NCBI GenBank assembly: GCA_030152985.1
Contig: JASLIE010000225.1
Span: 1 to 16,513 of the forward strand
Length of the DNA: 16,513 nt
Source: Bacillaceae bacterium
GTDB taxonomy: Bacteria; Bacillota; Bacilli; Bacillales; Amphibacillaceae
Direction of reading: 5' to 3'
Both the position numbers and the translations under genes were made by a program. Shown here in pieces: positions 15,914 through 16,513 of this stretch. Position 1 is the first letter of the stretch. Each line of letters starts with the position of its first letter. The notes beneath the pieces were generated by a model, which was not told the origin of the DNA, did not search any database, and saw only the letters and a program-made list of their open reading frames with translations.

Positions 15914-15943
15914 ACAAAAAAGAGTAGCCTAGGCTACTCTTTT
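15914..15943 (-). terminator. Terminator of fumC
   Basis: A perfect 26-base palindrome (15918-15943) centred on CCTAGG ends one base from the fumC stop codon. On the minus strand it is followed by seven T from the A-tract at 15915-15921. Its central TAGCCTAGGCTA also occurs in the terminator at 3809-3842. Confidence 0.88.
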
Positions 15944-15944
15944 C

Positions 15945-16513
15945 TTATAATGTGTGTGTCATATCTTCTGGTACAACATATTTATCAAACTCTTCTTCTG
16001 TTAGGAGTCCTGATGCAATGGCTGCTTCTTTAAGCGTTGTATTTTCATCAAAGGCTTTTTTCGCAATCATCGCTGCATTCTCATAACCAATATGTGGATT
16101 CAATGCCGTAACTAGCATGAGTGAACCATTTAAGAATTCATCGATCTTTTCATAATTTGCTTCAATGCCACGAACCGCTCTTTCTTCAAATGACTTCATT
16201 CCATCTGCTAAAAGCTGTGCTGACTGCAAGAAGTTGTATGCAATCACTGGTTTAAACACATTCAATTCAAAGTTTCCTTGACTTGCTGCAAATCCAATCG
16301 CTGCATCATTCCCCATAACCTGTGTTACTAACATTGTCAGTGCTTCACTTTGAGTTGGGTTCACTTTACCTGGCATAATTGAACTTCCCGGCTCATTAGC
16401 TGGAATCGTAATTTCACCTAAACCTGAACGTGGGCCACTTGCTAACCAACGTACATCGTTTGCTATTTTCATTAAGTCAGCTGCAAGCGCTTTTAAGGCA
16501 CCGTGTGCATAAA
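15945..16513 (-). CDS. fumC: Class II fumarate hydratase, C-terminal part (cut by window edge)
   Basis: The C-terminal 188 residues of a class II fumarase, the TCA-cycle enzyme interconverting fumarate and malate. The frame is open to the right edge ([18 protein letters not shown]...), so the gene continues outside the window. The full enzyme has about 460 residues. The superfamily signature [11 protein letters not shown] is intact, including the catalytic-loop serine. It is followed by [18 protein letters not shown] and [18 protein letters not shown], which point to fumarase rather than aspartase or argininosuccinate lyase. The ATG at 16472 is an internal methionine and not the start. Aspartase (AspA) is similar, but the ending ([17 protein letters not shown]) fits FumC. 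Confidence 0.95.
   Translation of the reverse strand, partial: YAHGALKALAADLMKIANDVRWLASGPRSGLGEITIPANEPGSSIMPGKVNPTQSEALTMLVTQVMGNDAAIGFAASQGNFELNVFKPVIAYNFLQSAQLLADGMKSFEERAVRGIEANYEKIDEFLNGSLMLVTALNPHIGYENAAMIAKKAFDENTTLKEAAIASGLLTEEEFDKYVVPEDMTHTL

Noticed and set aside
1..16513. CRISPR arrays, insertion sequences, prophage or toxin-antitoxin genes
   Set aside because: No spaced direct repeats, transposase or integrase motifs, or paired small toxin-like genes were found; the inverted repeats present are terminators or RNA structures.

Overview
The window reads as a stretch of chromosome from a low-GC Gram-positive bacterium of the class Bacilli. It is AT-rich, has strong AGGAG-type ribosome binding sites, and uses GTG and TTG starts in several genes. 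Almost every gene has a close B. subtilis counterpart, and many belong to the B. subtilis yha/ecs/hit/prsA neighbourhood. The gene content suggests a Bacillaceae-like organism; the sequence alone does not fix the genus. I see no mobile element, CRISPR array, rRNA or tRNA, and no sign of recent transfer.

Left block (1-2562, all minus strand): a phosphatidic-acid-phosphatase-type membrane protein; then dapA (lysine/diaminopimelate synthesis), preceded by a clear lysine riboswitch with a terminator as its expression platform; then bdbC (thiol-disulfide oxidoreductase), followed by the first 39 codons of a membrane-anchored protein that is probably its thioredoxin-like partner. Three things together explain the only non-coding gap over 300 bases (1606-1950): the dapA promoter, the riboswitch aptamer and its terminator. 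The DapA protein lacks the histidines that the E. coli enzyme uses to sense lysine, so lysine control here appears to lie in the RNA.

Central block (2642-7894): a plus-strand M20 amidohydrolase (YhaA-like) converges on the ecsA-ecsB ABC operon (minus). The two genes share a perfect 34-base palindromic terminator that contains both stop codons. Divergent from ecsA are hit (HIT-family hydrolase), a YtxH/YhaH-type small membrane protein and prsA (secreted-protein foldase lipoprotein). BdbC, EcsAB and PrsA give the region a secretion and envelope-protein-quality theme.

Right block (7942-16513): a tight five-gene minus-strand operon, yhaQ-yhaP-yhaO-yhaN-yhaM. It encodes a NatAB-like ABC exporter, an Mre11/Rad50-like nuclease pair with a membrane hairpin in the coiled coil, and the YhaM 3'-5' exoribonuclease. 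Beyond it lie a small plus-strand gene (YhzD-like), a YheA/YlbF-family gene (minus) and the C-terminal part of fumC, which is cut by the right window edge. Nearly every transcription unit ends in a long, near-perfect hairpin terminator. I found no evidence of an undescribed system. The most instructive signals are the riboswitch and its extra palindrome, the stop-codon-containing terminators, and the coupling of an ABC exporter to a nuclease operon.
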